A stretch of DNA of 64,000 bases, from contig NZ_CP047950.1 in assembly GCF_014280075.1 (NCBI RefSeq), positions 1,302,001 to 1,366,000 on the forward strand, read 5' to 3'. Every line of letters starts with the position of its first letter. Positions within the stretch are counted from its first letter, which is position 1. Positions 49,434 through 59,255 of this stretch are shown here, piece after piece. Under the pieces are notes generated by a model that searched no databases, was not told where the DNA came from, and saw only the letters and a program-made list of their open reading frames with translations. This DNA is from Synechococcus sp. A15-62 (GTDB lineage Bacteria > Cyanobacteriota > Cyanobacteriia > PCC-6307 > Cyanobiaceae). Both the position numbers and the translations under genes were made by a program.

Positions 49434-50220
49434 ACCCGACATCTGGTGGCTTCTGCCTCTGACGATCTCGCTGTTGATCGGAGCCATCTGTCCGGCCACT
49501 GGAGCGTTGCTGATCACCCAACGCCGGGTGTTGCTGGCCAACCTGATGGCCCATTCCGTTCTGCCCGGCTTGGTGATCGCCCTGGCCATCGGCATCGACC
49601 CAAGCATCGGGGGGCTGATCAGTGGACTGCTTGGAGCCTTGGTGGCTGAACGCTTGAACCGGCGCTTCAAAGGCCGGGTAGAGGGCGCCATGAACACTGT
49701 GCTGGCAGGCTTCACAGCCCTGGGCGTGCTGTTGGTGCCTCTGCTAGAGGCACGGGTGGACCTGGAAACAATTCTGTTCGGCGATCTGCTGGCTGCCACC
49801 ACAACAGATCTGCTGCGAACAACCATCTCAGCCAGTGCCCTGTTGGCGATGTTGGTGTGGGGCTACCGCGACCTGGTGTTTGTTGGCATTGACCCCGAGG
49901 GAGCAGCCATCGCCAAGCGACCGGTGCTCTTAATTCGGCTGATCTGCAGCCTGATCACGGCCCTGGTTGTGATCAGTGCCATCACAGCCGTGGGGGTGAT
50001 TCTGGTGATCGGCCTGCTGTGCGCTCCGGTACTGATGCACGTGGAGCGCAGCCGAAGCCTGAAGGAACTCATGCTACGCAGCGCGAGCACGGGGCTGCTT
50101 CTATGTGGTGGCGGAATGATGCTGGCGATTGCTGTTGACCTGCCACCGGGCCCACTGATCGGAACACTGTGCTTGGCACTTCTGTTCACCTACAGGGCTA
50201 ACACCGCAGAGCAACAGTGA
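49426..50220 (+). CDS. znuB: zinc ABC transporter permease ZnuB
   Basis: 264 aa, GTG start at 49426, overlapping znuC by eight bases. Seven to eight membrane helices of the ABC-3 type, including 'LMAHSVLPGLVIALAIGIDP', 'NTVLAGFTALGVLLVPLLEA' and 'VVISAITAVGVILVIGLLCA'. It forms the channel for zinc taken from ZnuA. A small hairpin follows the stop. Confidence 0.88.
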   Translation: MVEPDIWWLLPLTISLLIGAICPATGALLITQRRVLLANLMAHSVLPGLVIALAIGIDPSIGGLISGLLGALVAERLNRRFKGRVEGAMNTVLAGFTALGVLLVPLLEARVDLETILFGDLLAATTTDLLRTTISASALLAMLVWGYRDLVFVGIDPEGAAIAKRPVLLIRLICSLITALVVISAITAVGVILVIGLLCAPVLMHVERSRSLKELMLRSASTGLLLCGGGMMLAIAVDLPPGPLIGTLCLALLFTYRANTAEQQ

Positions 50221-50224
50221 TAGG

Positions 50225-50250
50225 AAAGCCTTCTTTATGGCTTTTGCTTC
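50225..50250 (+). terminator. terminator-like hairpin after znuB
   Basis: AAAGCC / GGCTTT with an eight-base loop and short T-run just after the znuB stop. It may serve both this operon and the convergent small gene at 50235. Confidence 0.5.
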
Positions 50251-50399
50251 AGGAACATCCGATCAAGGCGGCGCCGCATTCTCCGCATCAATATGCGTTC
50301 CTGCTCCAGGCGGAAGGTGCGCCGAAAGGCCAGGAACAACACAGTCAGCGTTGAGGCCATCCCCACGCTGAACAGGGCGATCAAGCTTGCATCGTTCAT
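50235..50399 (-). CDS. small single-span membrane protein (54 aa)
   Basis: ATG 50399 (MNDASLIALFSVGMASTLTV as the hydrophobic start), followed by a strongly basic tail (RRTFRLEQERILMRRMRRRL). The longer frame to 50456 would overlap noise. Classic N-out, C-in single-pass topology. Unknown function; convergent with znuB. Confidence 0.6.
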   Translation of the reverse strand: MNDASLIALFSVGMASTLTVLFLAFRRTFRLEQERILMRRMRRRLDRMFLKQKP

Positions 50400-50415
50400 G
50401 GCTCCATTCACCCCG

Positions 50416-50649
50416 CTACTGAACAACGGCGAACCAACCGCCAGCCAGGGCTGCAATCAAACCACAGGCGAGGGCTTGAAGCACAAATTGGCCTGAGTCT
50501 TTTTTTTCCCAACGATCAATGGTCTTCGATGCCGTAACAAACGGTTCTTTGTTCCTGATCAGCTTTTCGAGATACCGCTCGATGAACTGATCGTCGAGAT
50601 CGAGCCGTCGAAGCTTGGAACGGATCTGATTGAGTTCAAACTGATTCAT
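50416..50649 (-). CDS. membrane-anchored small protein (77 aa)
   Basis: ATG 50649. Charged helical part (SKLRRLDLDDQFIERYLEKL) and a C-terminal membrane helix (LQALACGLIAALAGGWFAV). Opposite layout to its neighbour at 50235-50399, 17 bases away on the same strand; they may form a pair. The 220 bases upstream (50653-50876) hold no gene. Confidence 0.6.
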   Translation of the reverse strand: MNQFELNQIRSKLRRLDLDDQFIERYLEKLIRNKEPFVTASKTIDRWEKKDSGQFVLQALACGLIAALAGGWFAVVQ

Positions 50650-50876
50650 CACTCAAAAATCTCACAACTTCTCAGCCACGAACATTGAATTACCGTTCCG
50701 AATGAATCAATGTTGAAAACACCAATCATACGTCAGCAGAGTTGATACAGAAACTGCAGATTCATTATATTAGCGAGAGTGAACTCTTGACGTGGGCCTT
50801 TCAGACAAGGAAGCTCACTGCTGTTAGCTCAGGCGATCCAAAACTCGATTGATCACGATCAAGTTCATCAAAATCC

Positions 50877-51068
50877 CTAAAAACCTTTGGCACTGCCGCG
50901 TCGCTTCGATTGCATCACTTCAATCGTCTTTGGCCTTGTCTTGCTGGAATACCAAACGCGTTGCGCTTCGTCGTAGCTCTCGACATCCTTGAACGACCCA
51001 TCACGCAACCAGACGCGGTAGTGGTGACGGTCATAGGGGTCGGAACTGGTTTCGGTGAACTGTTTCAT
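50877..51068 (-). CDS. small conserved hypothetical protein (63 aa)
   Basis: ATG 51068. Clear domain-like sequence: YDRHHYRVWLRDGSFKDVES, then DEAQRVWYSSKTRPKTIEVM and a basic tail (SKRRGSAKGF). The shape suggests a compact alpha/beta fold, typical of small cyanobacterial proteins. No family recognised. Confidence 0.65.
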   Translation of the reverse strand: MKQFTETSSDPYDRHHYRVWLRDGSFKDVESYDEAQRVWYSSKTRPKTIEVMQSKRRGSAKGF

Positions 51069-51243
51069 GCAACTCAATAACGATCGTGTCGAGCCAGGTC
51101 TGCTGATCAATCAGATCCAAGCCTGGTAAATGCTGCGCGACGAGGATCTCGATACCGCTCCGCCACATGCTTGCCCCAAGGACTTCAGAGGATATCAATA
51201 TTAAGAAATTGGCGCAAGACAAAAAACAGCCGCTATTAATAAA

Positions 51244-52011
51244 TCAGTATCGGCCGGTCACATAATAGTACATCAAAGCAAGAAACTCTCTTTTAGCAAG
51301 GAAGTTTTTTGCACGCTCTGGCAGATCAGGCACCGCAAAAACAGGGCTTGTATTAACACCAAATCGCAAGAAAGCCTGATTGGCTCGTTTCAACTGCCAT
51401 ATATCTGTCACAAGAATCACATCAGCCTGAGGGTAATTGTCTTGAATCCAAGTGTTAGCATACAAAGCATTTTCCCAAGTGTTTTTAGCGCAGGAATCGC
51501 CAAAAACTAATTCACTAGAAATTCCACCATCTATTAAACGTAGAGCGGTCCTGGGATCATCACCTGAAATATAAACAGAGTCAATATTTTGAGAATTAAA
51601 TATTTCAATCGCAACTTTCGTGGTTGCCTTGGCAATTTGCTGCCCTCGGCCAACCAATACAATAACTTTTGACGAATTAACACCATCATGAATCGCAGAA
51701 GATGGAATATCAGCAGACAGGAGATTAGTAAGATACCTCGTCGTCAGTGGCTGATACTGAAGGCTGACAAGAAGAACAATCAAGAAGGATAAAAGCACTC
51801 TTGTCAAAAATTTATAACTTTTAAGAACCAGGCTTAGCAAACAAATTGATACTATAAAGACCAGCAAAGAGGAACCAAGTGGTTGAAACAATAGAAAGAA
51901 AATAATTTTTCGGACAAAGAGATATGCATGCTGTTCATCAACGCAAGTGGTCCAGTGAGTATTGATCAAAGGAAACAACCGAAAGAGCAACGACTTGAAA
52001 TATAAGCCCAA
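51244..52011 (-). CDS. YdcF/ElyC-family membrane protein
   Basis: 255 aa, AT-rich. About three N-terminal membrane segments (for example 'GSSLLVFIVSICLLSLVLKS'), then a DUF218 domain: 'SSKVIVLVGRGQQI' near 112, 'SVYISGDDPRTALR' near 145, 'DSCAKNTWENALYA' and 'VILVTDIWQLKRANQAFLRF'. DUF218 proteins are linked to cell-envelope carbohydrate or peptidoglycan metabolism. It begins the carbohydrate island and is AT-richer than the flanking core genes. Downstream lies the small gene at 50877. Confidence 0.8.
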   Translation of the reverse strand: MGLYFKSLLFRLFPLINTHWTTCVDEQHAYLFVRKIIFFLLFQPLGSSLLVFIVSICLLSLVLKSYKFLTRVLLSFLIVLLVSLQYQPLTTRYLTNLLSADIPSSAIHDGVNSSKVIVLVGRGQQIAKATTKVAIEIFNSQNIDSVYISGDDPRTALRLIDGGISSELVFGDSCAKNTWENALYANTWIQDNYPQADVILVTDIWQLKRANQAFLRFGVNTSPVFAVPDLPERAKNFLAKREFLALMYYYVTGRY

Positions 52012-52875
52012 CGGGAACTATATTCAATATGACAATGAAAATCCGTTCATACACGATTTTCATGAGTAACACGAGAGAGTCTTCAGCATGAAATTCTCTC
52101 TCTTGTCCTAGGCCTATATGACTCGGGATAAAACAGTAGAATTATATAAGATCCAAAAAATCTTTGAATCGATTTTAGATGTGTTGGGGGCTAGCACGAA
52201 TAGTGACAAAGCTAGTGGAATCTTATTATTTTATTAACTTACATTGCATTCTCAGGACAAGGAAATCCATCAAGACAGCACCTTGCCTAAAAATTGCCAA
52301 CAGGGATAACAATCCAAATCCTTGATTTTGTCAACAGATACGACTGATAATTGAGGTACAAATACTTATATCAACTAAAGCAATTCTCAAGACTTCTGGA
52401 CAAATCAATGCCCCAGCAAACTATCTGCATTCATGCTGGCACACAACCTAATAAGACATAGATCAATCAAAATTAATGAGCTTAAATCATAGATCAAGCA
52501 AATTGAGCAACAACAGATACAATTGGCGCAACATTCTTGCGGTGGGACTTGCAAAATCTTGAGCGCAGGATACTGATGTCAACCACAAAACATCAACTCA
52601 AGACCTGGAGCGACCAGGAGCCAACATTAGATTTATTCACTCAAATTCACCCTTTAGAGGCGAATATATATTGATGCGATAGACATTTGACCAAACAATA
52701 AAAAAGAAAGGCCCTTCAAACTAGGAATTCATCCTATTTGAATTGAAACACACCTAGGATACTTCCACTTCGATGTTTCCCAGATGTAGGCTTATACGAC
52801 ATCGGGTAGGACGATCTTGGTCTTTCAAGCGGCACTGGTCAATTATTGCTGTCCATCAATACATGTAATACAGCC
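52012..52875 (+). other. long AT-rich gene-free region
   Basis: About 860 bases, strongly AT-rich, with only short noise frames. No insertion-sequence ends, no long repeat and no RNA-like hairpins are visible. It separates the ydcF-like gene from the broken gmd and may be a relic of lost genes. Confidence 0.5.
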
Positions 52876-53963
52876 GTGAAAAGAGCCTTAATTACAGGGA
52901 TCACAGGGCAGGATGGCAGCTATTTGGCCGAACTTCTGCTGGAAAAGGGGTATGAAGTGCATGGCATCAAGCGCCGGTCCAGCAGCTTCAACACCGGGCG
53001 AATTGATCACCTTTATCAAGATCCTCATGCCGCAGATCCACGGCTGATCCTCCACTACGGCGATCTCACCGACAGCACCAACCTGATCCGCATCATTCAG
53101 CAGGTGCAGCCCAAAGAAATCTACAACCTTGGTGCTCAAAGCCATGTGGCCGTCAGTTTTGAGGCCCCGGAGTACACCGCCAACAGCGATGCCTTGGGAA
53201 CCCTGCGCATCCTTGAGGCGGTAAGGATGCTTGGACTGACCAAGAAAACTCGCATCTATCAGGCCAGCAAAGTGAGCTTTACGGCCTGGTGCAGGAAATT
53301 CCCCAGAAGGAATCGACACCCTTCTATCCCCGCAGTCCCTACGGCGTCGCCAAGTTGTTCGGATACTGGATCACGGTGAACTACCGCGAGTCCTACGGGA
53401 TGTATGCCTGCAACGGCGTGCTGTTCAATCACGAGAGTCCCCGCCGCGGTGAAACCTTTGTCACCCGCAAAATCACCCGGGGCCTCTGCCGCATTGATGC
53501 GGGTCTGGAGGACTGCTTGTACATGGGCAACCTCGATGCCAAGCGCGACTGGGGCCACGCTCGTGATTACGTCGAGATGCAGTGGCGGATGCTCCAACAG
53601 GAGCATCCCGAAGATTTCGTCATCGCGACTGGGCGCCAGGAAAGTGTGCGCCGCTTCATTGAACTGGCATCACAGAAGATTGACTGGAAAGGCATCATCT
53701 GGGAAGGCGATGGGCTCGAGGAGGTTGGCCGTCGTGCCGATAGCGGTGCCGTGGTGGTGCGGATCGACCCACGCTATTTCCGTCCCGCTGAGGTGGAGAC
53801 CCTGCTAGGGGATCCAACGAGGGCGAGAGAGAAACTGGGTTGGACACCCACCACCACGCCCGAGCAGTTGGTAGCTGAAATGGTGGAGGCCGACCACGAG
53901 GAAGCGCGCAAGGAAGCGCTGCTGAAGCGAGAAGGTTTCAACGTTGTCGGGACGCACGAATGA
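52876..53963 (+). pseudogene. gmd: GDP-mannose 4,6-dehydratase, frameshifted
   Basis: Start GTG 52876. The N-terminal half is intact: [20 protein letters not shown], '[14 protein letters not shown]' and '[14 protein letters not shown]'. At 53268-53270 one base is missing: the expected AGC-ACC-AGT-GAG reads AGC-AA-AGT-GAG, which destroys the catalytic TSE-LYG stretch and shifts the frame; the rest ([20 protein letters not shown], then [16 protein letters not shown]) continues in the next frame to TGA 53963. Gmd makes GDP-4-keto-6-deoxymannose for GDP-fucose. With this lesion it should be inactive unless the base is a sequencing error. Confidence 0.85.
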
Positions 53964-54954
53964 CCTTGGTTTCTGTGACCGACCGAATGCCATTTTTGGG
54001 GCTCGGGGGATGGCGGGCAGTGCCGTCACCCGGGCCTTGCAGCAGAGCGGTTATGGGTCGCTCTTAACGCCAAGCCGGGATGCCTTGGATTGTCTAGATC
54101 GAACTGCCGTGGAGCAGTGGATGAAGCAGATGCGGCCGAATGTGGTGGTTCTGGCTGCTGCCCGAGTTGGTGGTATTCATGCCAACAAAAGCTTTCCGGC
54201 TGATTTCCTGCTGGACAACCTCAAGATCCAAACCAATGTGATCGAGGCGGCCTGGGCCAATGGTGCCCGGCGGCTGCTGTTCCTAGGCAGCAGCTGCATT
54301 TATCCGAAGTTCGCAAACCAGCCGATTCGCGAAGAAGCGCTGCTTACCGGGGCTCTCGAGCCCACTAATGAGTGGTATGCAATCGCCAAAATCAGCGGTA
54401 TCAAGCTGTGTGAGGCCCTGCTGCGCCAGCACGGCTTCGACGCGATCAGCCTGATGCCGACCAATCTCTACGGCACAGGGGACAATTACCACCCAACAAA
54501 AAGTCATGTGTTGCCGGCCCTGCTGCGCCGCTTCCATGAAGCCAAAATCCGTGGCGATTCGGCAGTGACCTGTTGGGGCAGCGGCACTCCACTACGAGAG
54601 TTCCTGCACGCCGATGATCTGGGTGAAGCATCTGTGTTCGCCCTAGAGCATTGGAGCGCCCTAGCGGAAGATGCCCCCAAAAGCGACGCTAACCAGCCCC
54701 TGGCCTTTTTGAACGTGGGAACCGGCGTAGACCTCACGATCCGTGCCTTGGCGTAGCAGATCGCTGACGTGGTGGGTTTCAACGGAAACTTACTGTGGGA
54801 CCCGAGTAAGCCAGATGGAACGCCGAAAAAGCAGCTGGATGTCAGTCGACTGCGAGCTATGGGCTGGTCGGCATCGATTTCTTTGACCGAAGGCCTGCAG
54901 CGTGCTTACGCGGATTTCAAAGAAGCTCTGGCGACTGAACAATTAAGGGGATGA
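53960..54954 (+). pseudogene. fcl: GDP-L-fucose synthase, two lesions
   Basis: ATG 53960 overlaps the gmd stop (ATGA). Homology runs to 54954 but is broken twice: near 53987-54000 a one-base deletion changes the frame at the GxxGxxG region, and a TAG at 54754-54756 interrupts 'TIRALA-stop-QIADVVGFNG'. The catalytic site in between is intact ('GSSCIYPKFANQPIREEALL', 'NEWYAIAKISG'). Fcl converts the Gmd product to GDP-L-fucose. Both steps of GDP-fucose synthesis are thus damaged here. Confidence 0.85.
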
Positions 54955-55107
54955 GCTGTACTGCTTCCATCCTGCTCCACCTGAACGCTCTAATGCAGTG
55001 AGCAGCTTCAAGTTCAAGAATGCATCAGCACACCATCGCAAAATGGCCTTCTGTCCTCATATGAAATTTTAATTCTCCACGATTAAGTTGCAATCAAGAC
55101 AAAAGGC

Positions 55108-56286
55108 CTATTTTAAAGAACCCATTCGGGCGAAAGATTCTCGACGATTCTTTCTTGCATACTCAGGGACATGTGATCCCCATAGCCCTTCCCAATAGAA
55201 AAAGATCACACCATGACCGCGTTGGCGAGCCAGACGGACTTTTTGCTCCAGAACGGCCATCGAGGTGGTGCGCTTGCCGAATCCCGCCAACACACCAATC
55301 TGCGAAGGAATGCCCCAGTCGCGGGCTTTGCGCAGAGCCGGCTGATCCAGGTCTTTGGCAAATCCACGAACTGAATAGGCATAGTTCTGCACCACCAACT
55401 CTTCAATCAGCCCGCCTAAAGCCCAGAGCTCCCAGTCCTGCAGCCAGAGGTTGTAGGCCGAACGGAAGGGGCCTGGAGACAAGCTGATCCGGGTGGAGAG
55501 GCCTTCCTGCTTGAGACATTGCCGCAATTCACGCAGCAGCGAAGTGAGTTGATTGCGGCGCCATTTCATCCAATGTCGATTGCTGTGATCCCGAGGAGGC
55601 GCCAGTCCCGTCTCCTGCCGGTAGAGCGCCACGGTGGTGGGGTCATAACCGAACTGAACGGGCCAGGCGAAGTGGTCGTCCAATTGCAGGCCGTCCATCG
55701 GACAGCGCTTGAGGGTTTCCATCACCAAACCGATGAAACGGGCACGAACCTCCGGATGGGCTGGATTGAGCCAAGCCATCCGATAGTTGCCATGCATAGC
55801 CATCCAACGCCGGCCATTGGCTTTGGCCAAAACCCAGCTGGGGTTCTTATGAACAACCGCTGAATCAGCCGGTTCCATCAGGCCGTACTCAAACCAGGGC
55901 ATCACCTTGATGCCGCGGCGCCTACCTTCCTCGGCCAGGGTACAGATGGGATCAAAACCGAGCCCAGCCTTCTTCAGCGGTGGCTCCACCGGAGCGAAAC
56001 GGCTGTGATGAAAGGTGGTGCCTCGGCTCCAAACGTTGGGCACCACGCGATTGAAGCCGGCATCCTGCAGCTGCTGCATCGCAACGCTGATGCGCTTCCG
56101 GTCGTAATAGAGCTTGCTGGGGCTGTTGGTCAGCCACACCCCCATGGTGCTCCGGCTTCGTAGCAGCCGATCCAATCGAGGTTCGGCCATTAGAGGAGCC
56201 GGAGCCCCCGCCATCAGGCTGGCCAGAGCAACACCAATCAGTGGCTTCCACCGCAGAACCAACGCCGTTGAAGCACCAGGCCTCAA
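55108..56286 (-). CDS. glycoside-hydrolase-like family 10 (GHL10) protein
   Basis: 392 aa from ATG 56286. Signal peptide 1-34 (PLMA-EP). The domain starts at about 45 ('MGVWLTNSPSKLYYDRKRI'), continues 'AGFNRVVPNVWSRGTTFHH', 'GIKVMPWFEYGL' (about 127) and 'CPMDGLQLDDHFAWP' (about 194), the pattern of the GHL10 family of secreted glycan hydrolases. It lies between the broken fcl and the prs fragment, on the other strand, and appears intact. Substrate unknown; a cell-surface polysaccharide is likely. Confidence 0.82.
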   Translation of the reverse strand: MRPGASTALVLRWKPLIGVALASLMAGAPAPLMAEPRLDRLLRSRSTMGVWLTNSPSKLYYDRKRISVAMQQLQDAGFNRVVPNVWSRGTTFHHSRFAPVEPPLKKAGLGFDPICTLAEEGRRRGIKVMPWFEYGLMEPADSAVVHKNPSWVLAKANGRRWMAMHGNYRMAWLNPAHPEVRARFIGLVMETLKRCPMDGLQLDDHFAWPVQFGYDPTTVALYRQETGLAPPRDHSNRHWMKWRRNQLTSLLRELRQCLKQEGLSTRISLSPGPFRSAYNLWLQDWELWALGGLIEELVVQNYAYSVRGFAKDLDQPALRKARDWGIPSQIGVLAGFGKRTTSMAVLEQKVRLARQRGHGVIFFYWEGLWGSHVPEYARKNRRESFARMGSLK

Positions 56287-56359
56287 GGATGGCCCGAATC
56301 AATGCTGATCAAGCCGATCCAAGCCCGCCCGTTCAACAGTCCATGGCCCGAGACCAACA

Positions 56360-56516
56360 ATCAGCGGAACATCGAGCTCACGGAGCTCTCTTCATGGATG
56401 CGCCAGATGGCTGCCCAAATCATGTTGGCCACGGAGAGCACCTTCAGTTGAGGAAAGACCCGGTCCTGTGGGATCGAAATACTGTTGGTCACCACCAACT
56501 GCTCAAACAGGCCCTC
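56360..56516 (-). pseudogene. prs: duplicated 3' fragment of prs
   Basis: 157 bases that align with the real prs 3' end at 59255-59411 with about twelve differences by hand count. It would encode the last 51 residues of Prs and its stop codon. Immediately beyond, the sequence continues into the gmd fragment, so no full gene can be made. Confidence 0.85.
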
Positions 56517-56527
56517 GGATTTACACC

Positions 56528-56745
56528 TGCAACGACATGGTTAACACCACGAGAGGCACCGCGGCGGTGGAACCTTCATCTACTCGGATGTCACTTTTGC
56601 ATTGATGCGGTTCTGAGGGGATGATTGTATGTGGGTAACTTCGATTCCAAGCGCGACTGGGGCCACGCCCGCGATTGCTTCGAGATGCAGTTGCGGATGC
56701 TCTAACAACAGATCCCGCTGCAGGTGGAACCTGTATCTGCTCATC
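56528..56745 (+). pseudogene. gmd: fragment of a second gmd gene
   Basis: Aligned to gmd residues around the [16 protein letters not shown] and '[20 protein letters not shown]' segments, here reading [22 protein letters not shown] then TAA. Many differences and no start or end. It joins the prs fragment directly at about 56517, a junction of two unrelated gene pieces. Confidence 0.75.
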
Positions 56746-56835
56746 ATGGTGGTGGCGTCCCCCAGGTCGTCCGTCCCCCTTTACATACACAAATCAGATG
56801 GTGTTCTTGTGCAATAAGCAGTGTGAGCTTCGGAA

Positions 56836-57141
56836 TCAGTGGGGGGCCGAGGAATTGGATTCTGAGGGATTGGCTGGAAGGGAATCGTAATTAAAAAAAT
56901 GATTCGACTCTCTAATTCTCAGTAAAAAGCTGCCAGTTTTGAAAATTAATAACCAAAGCAAAGCAGAAAGAGATAGGCATATTAAAAAGGGGATACCCCA
57001 TCCCTTTATTTGTCCATTCGCCGGCGAGCGACTGTGGCGTGCAATCTCTATGCAGTTTTGTGTATTTCCTGCTAAAATATTGTCCTGCTTGAATTTATTG
57101 GGCTTGTAAAGCAATTGGACTAGTTGCTTTACCTGTTTCAC
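56836..57141 (-). CDS. small membrane protein, GWGIPFL family (101 aa)
   Basis: The strongest part is residues 46-72 (IKGWGIPFLICLSLSALLWL then LIFKTG), a membrane helix preceded by GWGIPFL. The rest is polar and basic. It is clearly related to the protein at 58130-58351, which shares the GWGIPF-L-C-SLS-LW core. The start is uncertain: ATG 57141 gives a long polar leader, and GTG/TTG codons nearer the helix are absent. Function unknown. Confidence 0.5.
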   Translation of the reverse strand: MKQVKQLVQLLYKPNKFKQDNILAGNTQNCIEIARHSRSPANGQIKGWGIPFLICLSLSALLWLLIFKTGSFLLRIRESNHFFNYDSLPANPSESNSSAPH

Positions 57142-58129
57142 ATTATTCTAGTAATTCACTGTATTTATAGCCAGCTCGCAAAAAACCTCCCAGCTTTGCA
57201 ATTAATATTTACATTTATTTTGAGCGGCTCCGATACTTTCTGGCGTATTTAGGGGGTGCCCAGAATCTGACCATGCATTAACAGAGATGGACTACCTTGA
57301 GGTTCCCAAACTTATTTACACTTTCCTTACTGATCAAGCCTGGTCCGTGTGAATCCGGACGACATAGCTAGCTCGCCATCTCACTGATTTAAGATGCGGA
57401 TCTATTGGATAGTTGATCTTTCGGCTCGACTTTTTAAGTCTGCCTAGTTTCAGTTCTAGGACTTCTCAGGGGCTTTCTCTTTACCCATCAAAGCATGAAA
57501 TTTCTTGTATCTTTTCCATCTCTTATGGAAGTAGTGGCGGACCCTGGCATAGGCATCTGCTGGCGATGCTTCAGTTTGGCAAGAATGCTAGCCGGGTTAA
57601 ACCCGATAACAAAAGGGAAACTGCATCAGACCACTTCCTGAAAAACTGAGCTAGAAAAGCAGCTTGATCAATAGACATTGCTTAATGTCGTCTCTTGAAA
57701 ATACCAAGCTTGGATCACGTCTGGGATGACAAGGTTGCTGCGGAAGTGGGTGAAGACTCAATCGCAGTGATCTCAGATGGGGATGTCGACGACTGTGTCG
57801 ACTGCGGGCGATAAGACTGCCATGTCGAGCTAATGGAGCACCTAGTTGGAGACTTTAGCCAAGAGCTTCTAATCATCAATCCTTGTACGACTGAATTCAT
57901 CATCAAGGAGTGCAGTAATTTTGTTTGTAAGCATCGACACCCTTCCCGAGAGTTAATACGGTGAGACAAAAACATCCCAAAGGGAATCTTCGGATGTAGT
58001 ACCTCCGGGGCATATGGCTGTTGACGACTGATGAAGCTACCAAGTCATTAATCACCTCGGGCGGGAGTGGTGGGTGTGCAGACATTCGGCCTGCTGCTGC
58101 TGGTTCGAACCGTCACAGTGTGCTTTGCT
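57142..58129 (+). other. gene-free stretch with a possible decayed gene
   Basis: Nearly 1 kb of mixed composition. A plus-strand segment at about 57710-57960 reads as protein-like in one frame with two stops (LDHVWDDKVAAEVGEDSIAV, then CHVELMEHLVGDFSQELL, then FIIKECSNFVC), the mark of an old pseudogene; the minus-strand frame 57715-57975 is then an antisense shadow. No other feature is visible. Confidence 0.4.
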
Positions 58130-58351
58130 CTAAAATTTATCTTTAAGCAGCCCCCGGATTATTTTTAATTCTGGTGGAATAGGTGACGGCTGAAGCCGTG
58201 ACTGATCCATGTTCCTAACTATCTTGCTTTCTTGTGGGGATTTGAGAGCTTGAATTGCTTCTACACCACCCAGGATGATCACTACCCATAAACCACTTGA
58301 AAGGGAAATACATCCCAAAAAAGGTATACCCCATCCGCCTATACTCGACAT
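58130..58351 (-). CDS. small membrane protein, GWGIPFL family (73 aa)
   Basis: ATG 58351 opens MSSIGGWGIPFLGCISLSSG, then a helix to about 30 (LWVVIILGGVE) and a basic, polar C-terminal half (ALKSPQESKIVRNMDQSRLQ). Here the start is natural and short, unlike in the paralogue at 56836-57141. A conserved single-pass membrane protein of an island-specific family. Confidence 0.55.
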   Translation of the reverse strand: MSSIGGWGIPFLGCISLSSGLWVVIILGGVEAIQALKSPQESKIVRNMDQSRLQPSPIPPELKIIRGLLKDKF

Positions 58352-59254
58352 CTGCAGTTAACTTTTGATCAAATCCTATGGAAATCAATCGCTTCTTGCA
58401 TGAATTCTCCGAAAGATTTGCCTGAGAGTTGGCTTAGAGCAAGCCTAAGCTTCTACACTTAGGTCAAAAAAACATGCACTGAATAATGCAAGAGGCTTGC
58501 CAATGCTCATTGCACTGGAAACTCCGGCAATATTACTGACAAAGCAGATTTAACAAAGGCCGCATGAAAGCAGAATTCTCAAAGAAGAGAAGTAATTTCA
58601 CCCCTTAAATCCATAAAGCATACCTGATCTGATGCAGGTGTTAGTGAGTGATCTGAAGTGGCTTCGGTTGATCTCGATCTCATGTCAACCCGACTCGACC
58701 ATCTGCATAGCCACTATCCATACAGTCAAGACCTGTGTTGTGGCTTGTTAATACTCCAAAGAGGTCATATCTAATCAATACAAATATCTTCTTACCGGAT
58801 GTTGCTTTAGTCCAGCCCATTTTTCTTGCTCTTTCTTACATCGTCAGTCTATATCACAAAATCTCTCGGCCTAATGCCTCGTAGCTGCTCTCGCTCGGCT
58901 ATCTGGCTGACTTGCAACTCCAGTGTTCTGACGTTTTTTCAATCCTTGGAGCCATCAGCTTTAGATGAGATAAACCTCTCAATTCCCACTTCATCAGACA
59001 TCAAGAGTGATCACTCCGTTCCGGAATCTTTTATCTCATTTTATTCGACTTATGGGGGTACTCTACGTATCCAAAACCCATACTTTTTGTCTGGCGGCGA
59101 GTCAGTGCATTGCCTTAGATGATGAGCCGCATAAAGTCATGTTGGATCACGGTTGTAATACTTTTAGCGGTCTAGCCATGGTGCGACTTTGATGTCAGGC
59201 TTCTTCCAAGTGTCGTCCCATCAAAAGGGATTTCAGTAGTCAGCCTGCAATTCG
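58352..59254 (+). other. gene-free stretch before prs
   Basis: About 900 bases. The frame at 58826-59122 (MLFLTSSVYITKSLGLMPRS start) reads as noise. The last 200 bases before 59255 may include old flanking sequence of the island; no integrase or IS end is seen. Confidence 0.45.
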
Positions 59255-59255
59255 A

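Noticed and set aside
51031-51222. 63-aa minus-strand frame (start MSCANFLILISSEVLGASMW)
   Set aside because: It overlaps the better-supported gene at 50877-51068 and has no ribosome binding site.
58085-58125. tRNA-like GGTTCGAACC box
   Set aside because: No acceptor or anticodon stems can be formed around it.
58826-59122. 98-aa plus-strand frame
   Set aside because: Ser/Leu/Ile-rich noise with no start signal, inside decayed sequence.
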